This document shows, one piece after another, positions 27,951 through 38,615 of a stretch of 64,000 nucleotides of DNA. The notes beneath the pieces were generated by a model. It worked only from the letters and a program-made list of their open reading frames with translations, was not told where the DNA came from and did no database searches. Origin of the DNA: Chlamydiales bacterium (lineage in GTDB: Bacteria; Chlamydiota; Chlamydiia; Chlamydiales; JARBTQ01); the NCBI GenBank assembly GCA_029240075.1, contig JARBTQ010000003.1, positions 62,001 through 126,000 on the forward strand. The letters run 5' to 3'. Position 1 is the stretch's first letter; the number at the start of each line of letters is the position of its first letter. The translations under genes and the position numbers were made by a program.

Positions 27951-28700
27951 GTGACATCTTACAAATATAAATTAGTTATTTCTTACGATGGAACTCAATA
28001 TTGTGGTTGGCAAGTTCAACCAAATGGAGTATCTATTCAAAGTAAAATACAAGAAGCTCTTGAAATTATTTTACGCCAAAAAATAAAGGTAGTTGGTTCT
28101 GGAAGAACAGATGCTGGGGTTCATGCTTTGGGACAGGTGGCTCATTTTACCTCTACTGTAGAAATCGAAGTTCACCGTTTCTTGTTAAGTATAAATGCAT
28201 TAATTCCTGTAGACATTCGTGTAAAAAGTATAGAGAAGGTTCTTGATTCTTTTCATGCTCGCTACAGCTCTACTAAAAAAATTTACCATTACCATATGTT
28301 GCTAGGCCCTGTCTGCTGCCCTTTTAAACGCCATTATGCCTATCATTGGCGTGGAGCCTTAGATGTAGATTACATGCGCGAAGGTGCCAGATTATTCTTA
28401 GGAACTCACGATTTTAAATCATTTGCTTATGCTGCACATGAAGGGGTAGCTGCTTACGATTCTATCAGAACAATCTATCGTCTTGATCTTGTACAAGAAG
28501 CAAACTCTTTGCGTTTTGAATTTGAAGGTGACGGGTTTCTGTATAAAATGGTGCGAAATATTGTGGGTACACTGCTTGACTTGGGCACGAGAAAGCGAAC
28601 ATTAGATTACATAGAACGGTTATTTCTAGAAAGTAATCGTAGTAAAGCTGGAACAACGGCTCCAGGGCATGGTTTGTTTTTAGTTGAAGTTATCTATTAG
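27951..28700 (+). CDS. truA: tRNA pseudouridine(38-40) synthase
   Basis: ISYDGTQYCGWQVQPNGVSIQSKIQEAL, GSGRTDAGVHALGQVAHF, GDGFLYKMVRNIVGTLLDLG; GTG start. Confidence 0.94.
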   Translation: MTSYKYKLVISYDGTQYCGWQVQPNGVSIQSKIQEALEIILRQKIKVVGSGRTDAGVHALGQVAHFTSTVEIEVHRFLLSINALIPVDIRVKSIEKVLDSFHARYSSTKKIYHYHMLLGPVCCPFKRHYAYHWRGALDVDYMREGARLFLGTHDFKSFAYAAHEGVAAYDSIRTIYRLDLVQEANSLRFEFEGDGFLYKMVRNIVGTLLDLGTRKRTLDYIERLFLESNRSKAGTTAPGHGLFLVEVIY

Positions 28701-28763
28701 AAATGGTTGTATCGAGATAATTATGATCTGTGCATTTAATTTTAGCAGGTTAAGGGGTGTTAC

Positions 28764-29672
28764 TTGGTTTTACTAGCATTTTTTTGTCTTGGTATCTGTT
28801 GGGGAACCGCCTATCTTTTCATTAAATTAGGCCTCACTACTCTTCAACCTCTTAGTCTTATTGCACTGCGCTTAATTGTTGGGACTTTGACCACTTTTAT
28901 AATATTAAGTTGGAAGAAAGTTGCTATTCCAGCTTCCTTCTCTGTATGGCGTCACTTTATTTGTATGGGATTAATCAATGTACTTTGTCCCTGGATTCTC
29001 ATTACTTGGAGTATGTCGGGAGATATGGGGGTGAATAGTGGAGTCGCTGCAATCATTAATAGCATGACTCCTATCTTCGGTCTTTTTATATCAGCGCTCT
29101 GTTTCAAAGCGGAAAAAATAACTTATAACAAAATTCTAGGGATTATAGTCTCTTTCGGAGGAATACTTATTTTATTAGGGCATACTTTGTCTCGAATAGG
29201 GATAGAAGGGATTCCCAGATATATTGCTTTAGCATCAGCAGCAGCCTCTTATGCTGCTGCTGCTGCTTATGCGAAAAAAAACTTACAACTTTTTAACCCT
29301 ATCTTAAAAACGTTTGCACAGCTTCTTGTAGCCTGTTTCATCGCATGCCTCGTAGCTCCTGTGTTTGAAGATGTTTCCAGTCAAACTTTATCTTCAACAA
29401 GTCTGTTCGCCGTTATCTGGTTAGGGATTGTCGCTTCCTGTATTGCTTACATGTTATATTTCTTTATTATTGAAAAATGGGGCGCTACAAGAGCTTTAAC
29501 TGTAACGTATTTATTTCCTATAGTAGCGGTCACAACGGGAACTATTTTCTTGAATGAGCAGCTATCGTGGCGACTTGTTTTTGGAGGAATATTTGTTCTA
29601 TTAGGTATTTTCTTAATTAATTGGAGCGGTTTTAAAGCGTTAGATAGGAATGATAAGTACAGTGCAGAATAA
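28764..29672 (+). CDS. EamA/DMT-family permease
   Basis: About 10 TM; FFCLGICWGTAYLFIKLGL, GVAAIINSMTPIFGLFIS, second EamA repeat. Confidence 0.88.
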   Translation: MVLLAFFCLGICWGTAYLFIKLGLTTLQPLSLIALRLIVGTLTTFIILSWKKVAIPASFSVWRHFICMGLINVLCPWILITWSMSGDMGVNSGVAAIINSMTPIFGLFISALCFKAEKITYNKILGIIVSFGGILILLGHTLSRIGIEGIPRYIALASAAASYAAAAAYAKKNLQLFNPILKTFAQLLVACFIACLVAPVFEDVSSQTLSSTSLFAVIWLGIVASCIAYMLYFFIIEKWGATRALTVTYLFPIVAVTTGTIFLNEQLSWRLVFGGIFVLLGIFLINWSGFKALDRNDKYSAE

Positions 29673-29720
29673 ATAATATGTGAATTGAAATTTAGAATTA
29701 TAAAATATTCAAATTGTTAG

Positions 29721-31343
29721 GTGGTGGGTATGCCAAGAAGGGTTATGGGGACTCAAAACATTATAAAGCCTTTTTATGATGCGACAGAGATTGAATATTC
29801 TAAAAAAGTTCGCTTCTGCTTTGCAGGAGAAGATGTTTCTGATAGTAAAGACGAATTAACGGATTCTGTCTATAAGCAAGAGTGTAAGCATAAAAATAAG
29901 CAATGCATTCAGTCTAAGCATATAAAATCTAAATGGAATGTTTTAGCACAAAAAATTTTTGGAGGTTGCTTTTCACGCACTTCAGGTATGAAGAAGGCTC
30001 ATGATGTGCAAGCCATAAAGCAAAATGAGCAACTGGCAAAAATTGTCGATTTTATAGCTTTAGGAGACGTGGCAAGTGTAGCTCCTCTTTTAAAGGTTAA
30101 AGGGCTTCTATCATACAAGTTGATGCCTGGTAATAAAACATTGTTGCACTGGGCTTGTATCAATAATCAGCCTGAAATAGCTAAAATGCTTGTTGAAATG
30201 GGGCTAAAAAAAGATTCTTTAGATTCAAATCAAAATACTCCACTATTCTACGCTTGTGAGCTAGGTAATGAAAAACTCATAAAATTAGTCATAGACAGCA
30301 AGCAACAAATCAATGCGGTTAATAAATTCGGTGAGACTGCTATACATGTTTTGCTTAAGAGGTCGCAAGTATCTAGTGGCAGCTTACATCAACTGCTAGA
30401 GAAAGGGGCTGCGATACATTTGAAAGATAAACAGGGTAATACGCCTTTCCATTTAGCTTGTTTGCATGAGCATGAAAATGCTTTGGAGATATTGTTTGAG
30501 TTTCATAAAGAAGCTTTATTAAAAATGTGTAATTCATCAAAGCAAAATTTATTACATGAATTGTGTAAATCGCAGGAACTAGAAAGTATATGGAAGATTC
30601 AGGTGATCAAGCTGCTTTTAAAACACGGATTCTCTATAAATGGAGTGGATGAGGAAGGAAAATCACCTCTGTATTTTGCATGTGAATATGGAGATTTAAG
30701 CTTGGTTAAAGCATTAATAGAGCTGGGGGCAAGTTCGCTTCTATCAACGCATGCTTCTGTTTATCCTATTGAAGTCGCTTGCAGATATGGGCATGAGGCT
30801 GTCGTAGAGTTTCTTTTAAATCTTAATCGCAGGCAATTGATTCAGTATGATACGCAATCTTTGCTTGTAATTGCATGCCAAAATGACTCGTTGACTGTTG
30901 TAAAATTTCTATTGCAGGTTATGGATAATGTGCAAGTTTCGCCTGATATCCTAAATGAACTGATAATTGATGATAAGATGTCTGTTGTAGCAGAATTATT
31001 TACGAGTGAAAGTTTTTTCAATAATTTTTTGTCGACTCATAAAGTAGATAAGGATTGGCTCATATTTGTATTAAAAAAATATGTAAGCTTTGTTCTACAT
31101 TCTCAATTACTTCTAGAATTTGCTCATGCAGGCCGTTTAATTGAAATTGCTTATCTACTAAAAGATAAACAAATTCTAAAGCAGTTACTTAGGCTTTATG
31201 AAAATGATAAGTATGAGCGTTTAATAGAGTTTTTGCAAAAAAAGAGTTTTAGGGTAGATGTTAGTAAATTATATAAGATAAGAGATAAAGCTATTTCTAA
31301 GGCTATAAGTCAGGAAGATAATGATAGAGGAATTATAATTTAA
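29721..31343 (+). CDS. Ankyrin-repeat protein (candidate effector)
   Basis: Multiple ankyrin units (NKTLLHWACINNQPEIAKMLVEMG; QNTPLFYACELGNEKLIKLVID; KSPLYFACEYGDLSLVKALIELGA). Confidence 0.88.
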   Translation: MVGMPRRVMGTQNIIKPFYDATEIEYSKKVRFCFAGEDVSDSKDELTDSVYKQECKHKNKQCIQSKHIKSKWNVLAQKIFGGCFSRTSGMKKAHDVQAIKQNEQLAKIVDFIALGDVASVAPLLKVKGLLSYKLMPGNKTLLHWACINNQPEIAKMLVEMGLKKDSLDSNQNTPLFYACELGNEKLIKLVIDSKQQINAVNKFGETAIHVLLKRSQVSSGSLHQLLEKGAAIHLKDKQGNTPFHLACLHEHENALEILFEFHKEALLKMCNSSKQNLLHELCKSQELESIWKIQVIKLLLKHGFSINGVDEEGKSPLYFACEYGDLSLVKALIELGASSLLSTHASVYPIEVACRYGHEAVVEFLLNLNRRQLIQYDTQSLLVIACQNDSLTVVKFLLQVMDNVQVSPDILNELIIDDKMSVVAELFTSESFFNNFLSTHKVDKDWLIFVLKKYVSFVLHSQLLLEFAHAGRLIEIAYLLKDKQILKQLLRLYENDKYERLIEFLQKKSFRVDVSKLYKIRDKAISKAISQEDNDRGIII

Positions 31344-31453
31344 TGGCGATGCAAGGGTGGCAGCCACCTCAATTGAGCTTATTAAAAAGTGAATGGATAA
31401 CGATAGCTCTTATTATATTTTTTATCTGTTTCGTAGTTTCTATCAGTCTATAG
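31343..31453 (+). CDS. 36-aa single-TM microprotein MAMQGWQPPQLSLLKSEWITIALIIFFICFVVSISL
   Basis: TAATG overlap with the ankyrin gene stop codon; hydrophobic C-terminal half; below the track size cutoff. Confidence 0.45.
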   Translation: MAMQGWQPPQLSLLKSEWITIALIIFFICFVVSISL

Positions 31454-31899
31454 TTAAAATAAATTTAGAGTCTGAAGGAAAGTGTTTGCATCTTCTCGAC
31501 TGAATAGGTATTATACCTCCTTTAGTTAGTATAAAAAGGAAAGTTGGCATGGCGCAAACATCGGTTTAATTTTTTTTCTTTGTTAGCAATCAATAGATTA
31601 GCTAAAAGATCGAACCAATGTCTATGTCGGATAAGTTCAAAAAATATTCATTTTCTTTACTAAGGTGAAAAGCAAATTCCGAGTGATAGAAAACCACACT
31701 ACTTGCGAAATATCTGAATTTCCAAGTAAAAGGTTCTAGATCTCTATTTTCGTTTGTGAAAAAAAAATGGCTTTGCTAAACTCTCCTTTTCAATGAAAGA
31801 GTTCGTATTTTTTGTAGCGAACCCCCCAAGTCATAACTAGGTTTGTGCATTTTCCTAATTCATTTACAAAAGTTTAATTTACACTCAGTAAGGGTTAAA

Positions 31900-32580
31900 A
31901 TGAATAGTTTAAAAAAATTAATCGGTAAAAAATGTGGAATGACCCAACGTTTCGACGTTAATGGTAAAATCATTCCATGCACCATTATTTATGTCGAGCC
32001 TAACGTTGTAACGCAAGTGAAAACTGAGGAAACTGACGGTTATAATGCTGCTCAAATAGCTACTCAAAAAGTTCCATCTGAAGATGAAGCTACTCAAACA
32101 AGAAAAGTTGGAAAGCCTCTAATGGGACATTTCAAGAAAGCTGGCGTTGCTGCTCGTCGTGAAATGTTAGAGATTCGCTTACTTGAAGCTCCTTCTTGTC
32201 AGCCAGGAGAAGAATTAACTGTGGCTGTCTTTAAAGAGGGTGAATACTTAGATGTTATAGGAACATCCAAGGGTAAAGGATATCAAGGGGTAATGAAAAA
32301 GTTTGGCTTTAAAGGTATGGGAGCTTCTCACGGTGAAGGTCCAGTGCATCGTCATGCTGGATCTACTGGTATGCGTTCCACTCCAGGTCGTTGCTTGCCT
32401 AACAGCCCACGTGCTAGCCAAATGGGTAACCAAAGAGTTACTGTTCAAGGTTTACAAATCATTGCAGTACAGCCTGAAAAGAACATTATTGTTGTCAAAG
32501 GCGCTGTCCCTGGTCCTACAGGAGCTACAGTGTACATCCAAGAAGCTGTGAAAAAATCAAAAGCAACAAAAGCAGCATAA
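31900..32580 (+). CDS. rplC: 50S ribosomal protein L3
   Basis: GKKCGMTQRF; GVMKKFGFKGMGASHGEGPVHRHAGSTGMRSTPGR; ATG at 31900 fits better than the track start. Confidence 0.96.
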   Translation: MNSLKKLIGKKCGMTQRFDVNGKIIPCTIIYVEPNVVTQVKTEETDGYNAAQIATQKVPSEDEATQTRKVGKPLMGHFKKAGVAARREMLEIRLLEAPSCQPGEELTVAVFKEGEYLDVIGTSKGKGYQGVMKKFGFKGMGASHGEGPVHRHAGSTGMRSTPGRCLPNSPRASQMGNQRVTVQGLQIIAVQPEKNIIVVKGAVPGPTGATVYIQEAVKKSKATKAA

Positions 32581-32629
32581 TATTATACTGAAACGAATAG
32601 ATTAGATCTCGAGTGAGGAGATATAAATT

Positions 32630-33322
32630 GTGGCAAGTTTAAAAAAATATAATCTTGATGGAGTTGTAGTAGGGGAAGTGTCCGTAGATGACCAATTTCT
32701 CGATGTACAAGCTAATCATCAAATGATCAAAGACTACATCGTGGCTATTCGCGCGAACATGAGACAATGGTCTGCATGTACAAAAACTCGTAGCGAAGTT
32801 AGCCATTCAACAAAGAAGCCCCATGCTCAGAAAGGGGGAGGTAGATCTCGTCAAGGATCTCTAGTTGCTCCTCAGTACAAAGGGGGCGGAATTGTGTTTG
32901 GACCAAAACCTAAATTTGATGTACATGTAAAAATCAATAAAAAACAACGTCGTTTAGCTAATCATTACCTACTAGCTGAAAAAATCAAAGCAGGCAACGT
33001 TATCTTAATTGATTCAACAGAAGTTGAAGCCCCAAAAACTAAAAGAATTGTTAGCTTCATGAATACGCTAAATTTATCTAAGCGTACATTATTTTTGGGT
33101 GAAGGTAACTATGCTCACTTTGACCTAGGTGAAGGTGCGACTTATTCAATGAGCGTTACTACAACGCATCACGAAAATTTTGTTAGAAGTTTACGTAACT
33201 TGCCAAAAGTTGATTTTTCATTAGCAGCAAATGTTAATGGCTATACACTTATGCTAGCAAATAGCATTGTAATGACAGAAGATGCTCTCCATGAGCTTAT
33301 GTTGCAACTTACTAAGGTATAG
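32630..33322 (+). CDS. rplD: 50S ribosomal protein L4
   Basis: KTRSEVSHSTKKPHAQKGGGRSRQGSLVAPQYKGGGIVFGPKP; GTG start. Confidence 0.95.
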   Translation: MASLKKYNLDGVVVGEVSVDDQFLDVQANHQMIKDYIVAIRANMRQWSACTKTRSEVSHSTKKPHAQKGGGRSRQGSLVAPQYKGGGIVFGPKPKFDVHVKINKKQRRLANHYLLAEKIKAGNVILIDSTEVEAPKTKRIVSFMNTLNLSKRTLFLGEGNYAHFDLGEGATYSMSVTTTHHENFVRSLRNLPKVDFSLAANVNGYTLMLANSIVMTEDALHELMLQLTKV

Positions 33323-33331
33323 GAATTAGAT

Positions 33332-33658
33332 ATGAAAAATCCTTTTAGCGTTATTAAATCACAACACGTTACAGAAAAGACTCAAGTATTGTTACAATTG
33401 CAATACGCTGAGAGCAATCGCTCTGTAGCTGCTTTTAAAAACCCAGTTTACACATTTATCGTTGATGTCAGTGCTAATAAGCAAGAAATTGCAGCAGCGC
33501 TTGAGCAAATTTACAGCGATAAAAATATATCTGTAGTAGCGGTCAATACGGCTCCTATTCCACGTAAGCAAAAGCGCCGTAATAAGGGGCGTCCAGGGTT
33601 TACAAAGAAAGAAAAGAAAGCTTATGTTACATTAGCTCCTGGTAATAGCCTAGACTAA
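33332..33658 (+). CDS. rplW: 50S ribosomal protein L23
   Basis: VITEK-like HVTEKTQ; FIVDVSANKQEIAAALEQIY; position in cluster. Confidence 0.93.
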   Translation: MKNPFSVIKSQHVTEKTQVLLQLQYAESNRSVAAFKNPVYTFIVDVSANKQEIAAALEQIYSDKNISVVAVNTAPIPRKQKRRNKGRPGFTKKEKKAYVTLAPGNSLD

Positions 33659-33709
33659 CACAAGCTGTAAATGAAACTGTATCTGATAAGTGTGGAGTTT
33701 TAAGTTAAC

Positions 33710-34558
33710 ATGTCTACAATGAAAAAATATCGACCCGTAACAGCAGGTACTCGCCAGTTAATTCTTCCTTCTTTTGAAGAGTTGACTCGTCGTGATGATA
33801 CTGCCAGGGCTCGTGTGAAACCTACAAAATCGCTATTGACGCCTAAAAAACGTACAGGTGGTCGTAATAACTATGGACGTATTACATGTCGTCATCATGG
33901 TGGTGGTCATAAGCGTTTCTACCGTATTATCGATTTCAAGCGCTGCAAAGATGGAATACCAGCTAAAGTGGCTTCAATTGAATACGATCCCAACCGTTCT
34001 GCATATATTGCTCTGCTAAACTATGCGGATGGAGAAAAAATGTATATCATCGCTCCTCAGGGATTAACAGCTGGTGATCAAGTTTCTTCAGGTTCAGAGG
34101 CTCCTTTTAAAACAGGGTGTGCTATGCCTTTACGCTCAATGCCTATTGGATCTACTATACATAACGTAGAATTGCAACCAGGTCAAGGTGCTAAGCTTAT
34201 TCGCTCTGCAGGATTATCTGCTCAGTTAATGGCTAGAGATAATGGCTATGCGGCATTAAAAATGCCTTCTGGTGAAATGCGTTTAATAAATGAAAATTGC
34301 CGTGCAACGTTTGGAGCTGTATCCAATCCGTCACATAACTTAAGAGTTGAGTCTAAAGCTGGTCGTAGACGTTGGATGGGTGTTCGTCCTACAGTCCGAG
34401 GTACAGCGATGAACCCAGTTGACCACCCTCACGGAGGGGGAGAAGGTAAGCATAACGGTTATATCCCTCAAACTCCATGGTCTATGCAGACAAAAGGGTT
34501 TAAGACTCGTCGTAAGAAGAAATCTAATAAGATGATCATTAAAGATCGTAGAAAATAG
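33710..34558 (+). CDS. rplB: 50S ribosomal protein L2
   Basis: [45 protein letters not shown]. Confidence 0.97.
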   Translation: MSTMKKYRPVTAGTRQLILPSFEELTRRDDTARARVKPTKSLLTPKKRTGGRNNYGRITCRHHGGGHKRFYRIIDFKRCKDGIPAKVASIEYDPNRSAYIALLNYADGEKMYIIAPQGLTAGDQVSSGSEAPFKTGCAMPLRSMPIGSTIHNVELQPGQGAKLIRSAGLSAQLMARDNGYAALKMPSGEMRLINENCRATFGAVSNPSHNLRVESKAGRRRWMGVRPTVRGTAMNPVDHPHGGGEGKHNGYIPQTPWSMQTKGFKTRRKKKSNKMIIKDRRK

Positions 34559-34570
34559 TAGGATTAAATA

Positions 34571-34834
34571 ATGGCAAGATCTTTAAAGAAAGGACCTTTT
34601 GTTGATCACCATCTAATGAAAAAAGTGGTCACTCAAAACACAAAAGGCACGAAAAAAGAAATTAAAACATGGTCAAGAAGGTCAATGATAGTTCCAGAAA
34701 TGGTAGGACACACTTTCTTGGTACATAATGGCAAAAAGCACATCGCTGTTTTTGCATCAGAAAACATGGTGGGGCATAAGCTAGGTGAATTTGCACCAAC
34801 CCGTACTTTTAAATCTCACCCAGTTAAGAAATAG
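34571..34834 (+). CDS. rpsS: 30S ribosomal protein S19
   Basis: [43 protein letters not shown]. Confidence 0.97.
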   Translation: MARSLKKGPFVDHHLMKKVVTQNTKGTKKEIKTWSRRSMIVPEMVGHTFLVHNGKKHIAVFASENMVGHKLGEFAPTRTFKSHPVKK

Positions 34835-34843
34835 GTAACGCGA

Positions 34844-35176
34844 ATGGAAACTGCAAAAGCTATTACAAAATATGTTCGCATTAGTTATCATAAGGCTCGC
34901 TTAGCTGCAGATCTCATTAGAGGTTTGAATATAAGAGATGCAGAAGCTCAACTTACTTATAGCCAACTAAAAGGTGGACGCCTTCTTAAAAAGACTTTGA
35001 TGAGTGCTGTGGCTAACGCTACAAATAACTATGAATTAAGTCGTGACGATTTGAAAGTAATTGAGGTGCGTGTTGATCAAGGTCCTCCTTTCAAACGTTC
35101 TAAACCTAAAAGTAAAGGTGGCCGCGTCCCTTATGTCAAGCGAACAAGCCATTTTACAGTCGTTGTTGGCTGTTAA
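34844..35176 (+). CDS. rplV: 50S ribosomal protein L22
   Basis: YVRISYHKARLAADLIRGLNI; KPKSKGGRVPYVKRTSHFTVVV. Confidence 0.95.
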   Translation: METAKAITKYVRISYHKARLAADLIRGLNIRDAEAQLTYSQLKGGRLLKKTLMSAVANATNNYELSRDDLKVIEVRVDQGPPFKRSKPKSKGGRVPYVKRTSHFTVVVGC

Positions 35177-35208
35177 TAGAGATAACAATTAAGGAGTAAG
35201 TAAATACT

Positions 35209-35826
35209 ATGGGACAAAAAGTTAACCCAATTGGTCTCCGCATAGGTCTTAGAAAAAATTGGCGCTCTATGTGGTTTGCAAATAAGCAAGAATTTGGTTC
35301 AATGCTTATTGAAGACCAAAAGGTTCGCGAACATTTAAAAACTAAACCTTCTTGTGCTGGTGCTTCTGGATTTACCATTCGCCGCATGAGTGATAAAATT
35401 GAAGTAACTATTCATACAGCTCGCCCTGGCTTGGTTATCGGGAAAAAAGGCGCTGAAATAGATGTCTTAAAAACTGAGATACGTAAGCTTACTGGTAAAG
35501 AAGTTTGGATAGAAATTGATGAAATTAAAAGGCCTGATCTAGATGCGCAACTTGTTGCAGATGCAATTGCTAAGCAGCTTGAGCGTCGTGTAGCTTTTCG
35601 TCGTGCTATGAAGAAAGCGATGCAATCAACTATGGACGCTGGCGCTGCTGGGATCAAAGTAGAAGTCTCAGGACGTCTTGCTGGAGCTGATATTGCTCGT
35701 ACAGAATGGTATAAAGAAGGGCGTATTCCTTTACCAACTTTGCGTGCAGACATCGATTATGCTACATCGGAAGCACAGACGACATATGGTAAGATCGGCG
35801 TCAAAGTATGGATCAATAGAGGCTAA
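35209..35826 (+). CDS. rpsC: 30S ribosomal protein S3
   Basis: [60 protein letters not shown]. Confidence 0.97.
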   Translation: MGQKVNPIGLRIGLRKNWRSMWFANKQEFGSMLIEDQKVREHLKTKPSCAGASGFTIRRMSDKIEVTIHTARPGLVIGKKGAEIDVLKTEIRKLTGKEVWIEIDEIKRPDLDAQLVADAIAKQLERRVAFRRAMKKAMQSTMDAGAAGIKVEVSGRLAGADIARTEWYKEGRIPLPTLRADIDYATSEAQTTYGKIGVKVWINRG

Positions 35827-35854
35827 TAAAACTTAAGGAAAGAGGATATAAGCG

Positions 35855-36274
35855 ATGGCCTTACTGCCTGCACGTACTAAATTTCGTAAGCAACAAAAAG
35901 GGCAACTTGCTGGATTAAGCAAAGGTGCTTGCTTTGTGCATTTTGGAGAATTCGGCATGCAAGTCCTTGAGAGAGGATGGATCACTGCGCAGCAGATAGA
36001 AGCATGTCGTGTTGCTATTAACCGTCACTTTAACCGTCGTGGTAAAGTTTGGATTAGAATTTTCCCTGACAAGCCTGTAAGTAAAAAACCTGCAGAGACT
36101 CGTATGGGTAAAGGAAAAGGTGCGCCTGACCATTGGGTAGCTCCAGTTCGGCCAGGTCGTGTTCTATTCGAAGTGGCTAACGTTCCTAAAGATGTGGCTC
36201 AAGACGCATTGCGCAGAGCGGCAGCTAAATTAGGACTAAAGACTCGTTTCGTTGAACGAGTACAAGAAGTATAA
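35855..36274 (+). CDS. rplP: 50S ribosomal protein L16
   Basis: [44 protein letters not shown]. Confidence 0.97.
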   Translation: MALLPARTKFRKQQKGQLAGLSKGACFVHFGEFGMQVLERGWITAQQIEACRVAINRHFNRRGKVWIRIFPDKPVSKKPAETRMGKGKGAPDHWVAPVRPGRVLFEVANVPKDVAQDALRRAAAKLGLKTRFVERVQEV

Positions 36275-36288
36275 AGGGATAATTGAAT

Positions 36289-36492
36289 ATGTCAAAATCT
36301 AAAGAACTTAGAAATTTATCCACTGAAGAATTGCAAGAGAAAGAGCTTTTGTTAGCTAAAGAAGTTTTTACTATTGTTAATAATGGTAAAAACAGTAAGA
36401 AGCTTGAGGCTCCTCATCTTATTCGTCAGAAGAAAAAAGAGCGCGCGCGTGTATTGACCATTCTGCGTGAAAAGCAACTCAGTGCTGTTTAG
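36289..36492 (+). CDS. rpmC: 50S ribosomal protein L29
   Basis: [27 protein letters not shown]; position between L16 and S17. Confidence 0.9.
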   Translation: MSKSKELRNLSTEELQEKELLLAKEVFTIVNNGKNSKKLEAPHLIRQKKKERARVLTILREKQLSAV

Positions 36493-36503
36493 GAGTAGTT
36501 TCA

Positions 36504-36752
36504 ATGAATAATGATCGCGGAAAGCGAAAATTAAAAAAAGGTGTAGTGATTTCCAATAAAATGGATAAGACTGTGGTTGTTCGTGTGGACACTACAATGC
36601 GTCATCCTACATACCAAAAGGTTATTACCTATAGTAAAAAGTACTATGTTCATGATGAATCTGACTCATTACAAGTTGGAGATACAGTAATGATCATGGA
36701 AACTCGCCCTTTATCAAAGCTTAAACGCTGGCGCGCTGTGCCTGCCGCTTAA
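36504..36752 (+). CDS. rpsQ: 30S ribosomal protein S17
   Basis: [41 protein letters not shown]. Confidence 0.95.
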   Translation: MNNDRGKRKLKKGVVISNKMDKTVVVRVDTTMRHPTYQKVITYSKKYYVHDESDSLQVGDTVMIMETRPLSKLKRWRAVPAA

Positions 36753-37033
36753 CTTAAAAAGGGTTAATCGCATCAGGTTGGTACTAAGTCTTATTATACA
36801 ACTTAAAGGCCAGCTTATATGTTGTTTTGAATTCAATTGAATATGCTATCAATAACTTACTAGGAGTTGATAGTCTGATTCTAGAAAATAAAAGATATTT
36901 GTGAATTTTCTATGTCTACAAATATTTTATAAGTCCTAATGAGCATGAGATTTTAAGTTGATTGCGTTTATTTCGCCGCATATGTAGAATATGCCACATG
37001 CAATTGTATTAAAGGCGAGATAGATTTTTTGAT

Positions 37034-37085
37034 AGCTCAGTTTTTGTAGTAAAATGACTTGTTTGTACACTAAAACTGAGCTTTT
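37034..37085 (+). terminator. Terminator-like hairpin in the rpsQ-rplN gap
   Basis: Perfect 11-bp arms AGCTCAGTTTT / AAAACTGAGCT followed by TTT. Confidence 0.6.
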
Positions 37086-37251
37086 CAAACTGTTATTTTG
37101 TCTCAAACATGTTTGATAGGCTTATGAAATTGTGACACTTTTTGTATTATTGAAAAAGGTTTTATCTTTGGAAATACTCACAAATTTCAGCGAGACTTTA
37201 GGCAAATTTTAATTAAAACGAAAACTCAATTTCAGAGGCTATAGTTTTTAT

Positions 37252-37620
37252 ATGATTCAACAAGAAACGCAACTGAAAGTCGCTGACAATTCCGGTGCTA
37301 AGCGTGTAAAATGCTTTAAAGTCTTAGGAGGCTCAAAGCGTCGTTATGCTGGTGTTGGTGATGTTATCATTTGCTCTGTAAAAGAAGCTGATCCTGAAGG
37401 TTCTGTAAAGAAGGGTGATGTCGTAAAAGCTGTTATCGTTCGTATCAAAGGAACACGTCGACGCCCAGATGGATCTTATGTAAAGTTTGACACCAATAGC
37501 TGTGTTTTAATCGATGATAAAGGTAACCCTAAGGGGACACGTATTTTTGGTCCTGTAGATCGTCAGGTTCGCGAAAGAGGATATATCAAAATTAGTTCTC
37601 TCGCGCCAGAAGTTATATAA
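37252..37620 (+). CDS. rplN: 50S ribosomal protein L14
   Basis: [37 protein letters not shown]. Confidence 0.97.
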   Translation: MIQQETQLKVADNSGAKRVKCFKVLGGSKRRYAGVGDVIICSVKEADPEGSVKKGDVVKAVIVRIKGTRRRPDGSYVKFDTNSCVLIDDKGNPKGTRIFGPVDRQVRERGYIKISSLAPEVI

Positions 37621-37699
37621 TCTTAGCTAAACAGAATGATGATCATCTATAATGGATACGTAAAATCAATTTAAAATAGATGAAAGATAGGCAAAGCAG

Positions 37700-38032
37700 A
37701 TGAGTAAAAAAATTCGAGAAGGTGACCTAGTTATGGTCCTTTCTGGTAATGAAAAAGGGAAGACAGGCGTAGTGAAATCCTGCTCCGAAGATACAGCAAT
37801 TGTGCAAGGTCTCAATATGCGTACTTCCTATATCAAAAAGAATAAAGATTATCCTAATGGAAAACTCCTGCGTACAGAAGCTCCTATACGCTTATGTAAG
37901 TTGCGCACATGTAATGCAGATGGTAAGCCAGTAAAATTACATGCTCGTTTCAACGATCAGGGAGAAAAAGAGTTATATTATATGGAAAATGGACAAGCTG
38001 TTTTCTATCGCAATGTAAAAAAATCGAAATAA
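37700..38032 (+). CDS. rplX: 50S ribosomal protein L24
   Basis: REGDLVMVLSGNEKGKTGVVKS KOW motif. Confidence 0.94.
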   Translation: MSKKIREGDLVMVLSGNEKGKTGVVKSCSEDTAIVQGLNMRTSYIKKNKDYPNGKLLRTEAPIRLCKLRTCNADGKPVKLHARFNDQGEKELYYMENGQAVFYRNVKKSK

Positions 38033-38052
38033 GAGTGGGGTAAGGTCGAAAG

Positions 38053-38592
38053 ATGACGTCGCTATTAAAAGAAAAGTATCTTAAAGAAGCCCGCGCTGCT
38101 CTACAGAAAAAATTCAACTACGCAAACCCTATGCAAATACCAATGCTCAAAGCAGTAGTGGTAAGTATGGGTGTCGCAGAGGCTTCTAAAGATAAGTCTG
38201 ATCTGCAACGTTGTGATAAAGAATTAACTTTAATTACAGGGCAAAAACCTCTTCATACAAAAGCTCGTAAAGCTATCTCTAACTTTAAGTTGAGAGAAGG
38301 GCAAACAATTGGTATGAAGGTTACTTTGCGTGGAACGCGTATGTATGACTGGGTTTATTTCCTAGCGAACATCGTTTGCCCACGTATCAGAGACTTTAGA
38401 GGTTTACCTTCTAAGTGTGACGGAAGAGGAAATTATAGCATGGGACTCACTGACCAGCAAATTTTTCCACAAATTAATTTGGATGACGTTAAGCGTACTC
38501 AAGGGATGAATATCACCTTCGTAACAACAGCTAAAACCGATGCTGAAGCAGTAGAGTTATTAACGCTGTTAGGACTTCCGATAAAAAAATAA
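38053..38592 (+). CDS. rplE: 50S ribosomal protein L5
   Basis: [40 protein letters not shown]. Confidence 0.97.
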   Translation: MTSLLKEKYLKEARAALQKKFNYANPMQIPMLKAVVVSMGVAEASKDKSDLQRCDKELTLITGQKPLHTKARKAISNFKLREGQTIGMKVTLRGTRMYDWVYFLANIVCPRIRDFRGLPSKCDGRGNYSMGLTDQQIFPQINLDDVKRTQGMNITFVTTAKTDAEAVELLTLLGLPIKK

Positions 38593-38615
38593 GTGAGGAA
38601 TAGGAGTAATATAAA

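Noticed and set aside
32303-32551. 82-aa same-strand alternate-frame ORF inside rplC
   Set aside because: Alternate frame of a conserved gene; no independent start signal
35412-35753. 113-aa reverse ORF inside rpsC
   Set aside because: Shadow ORF opposite ribosomal protein S3
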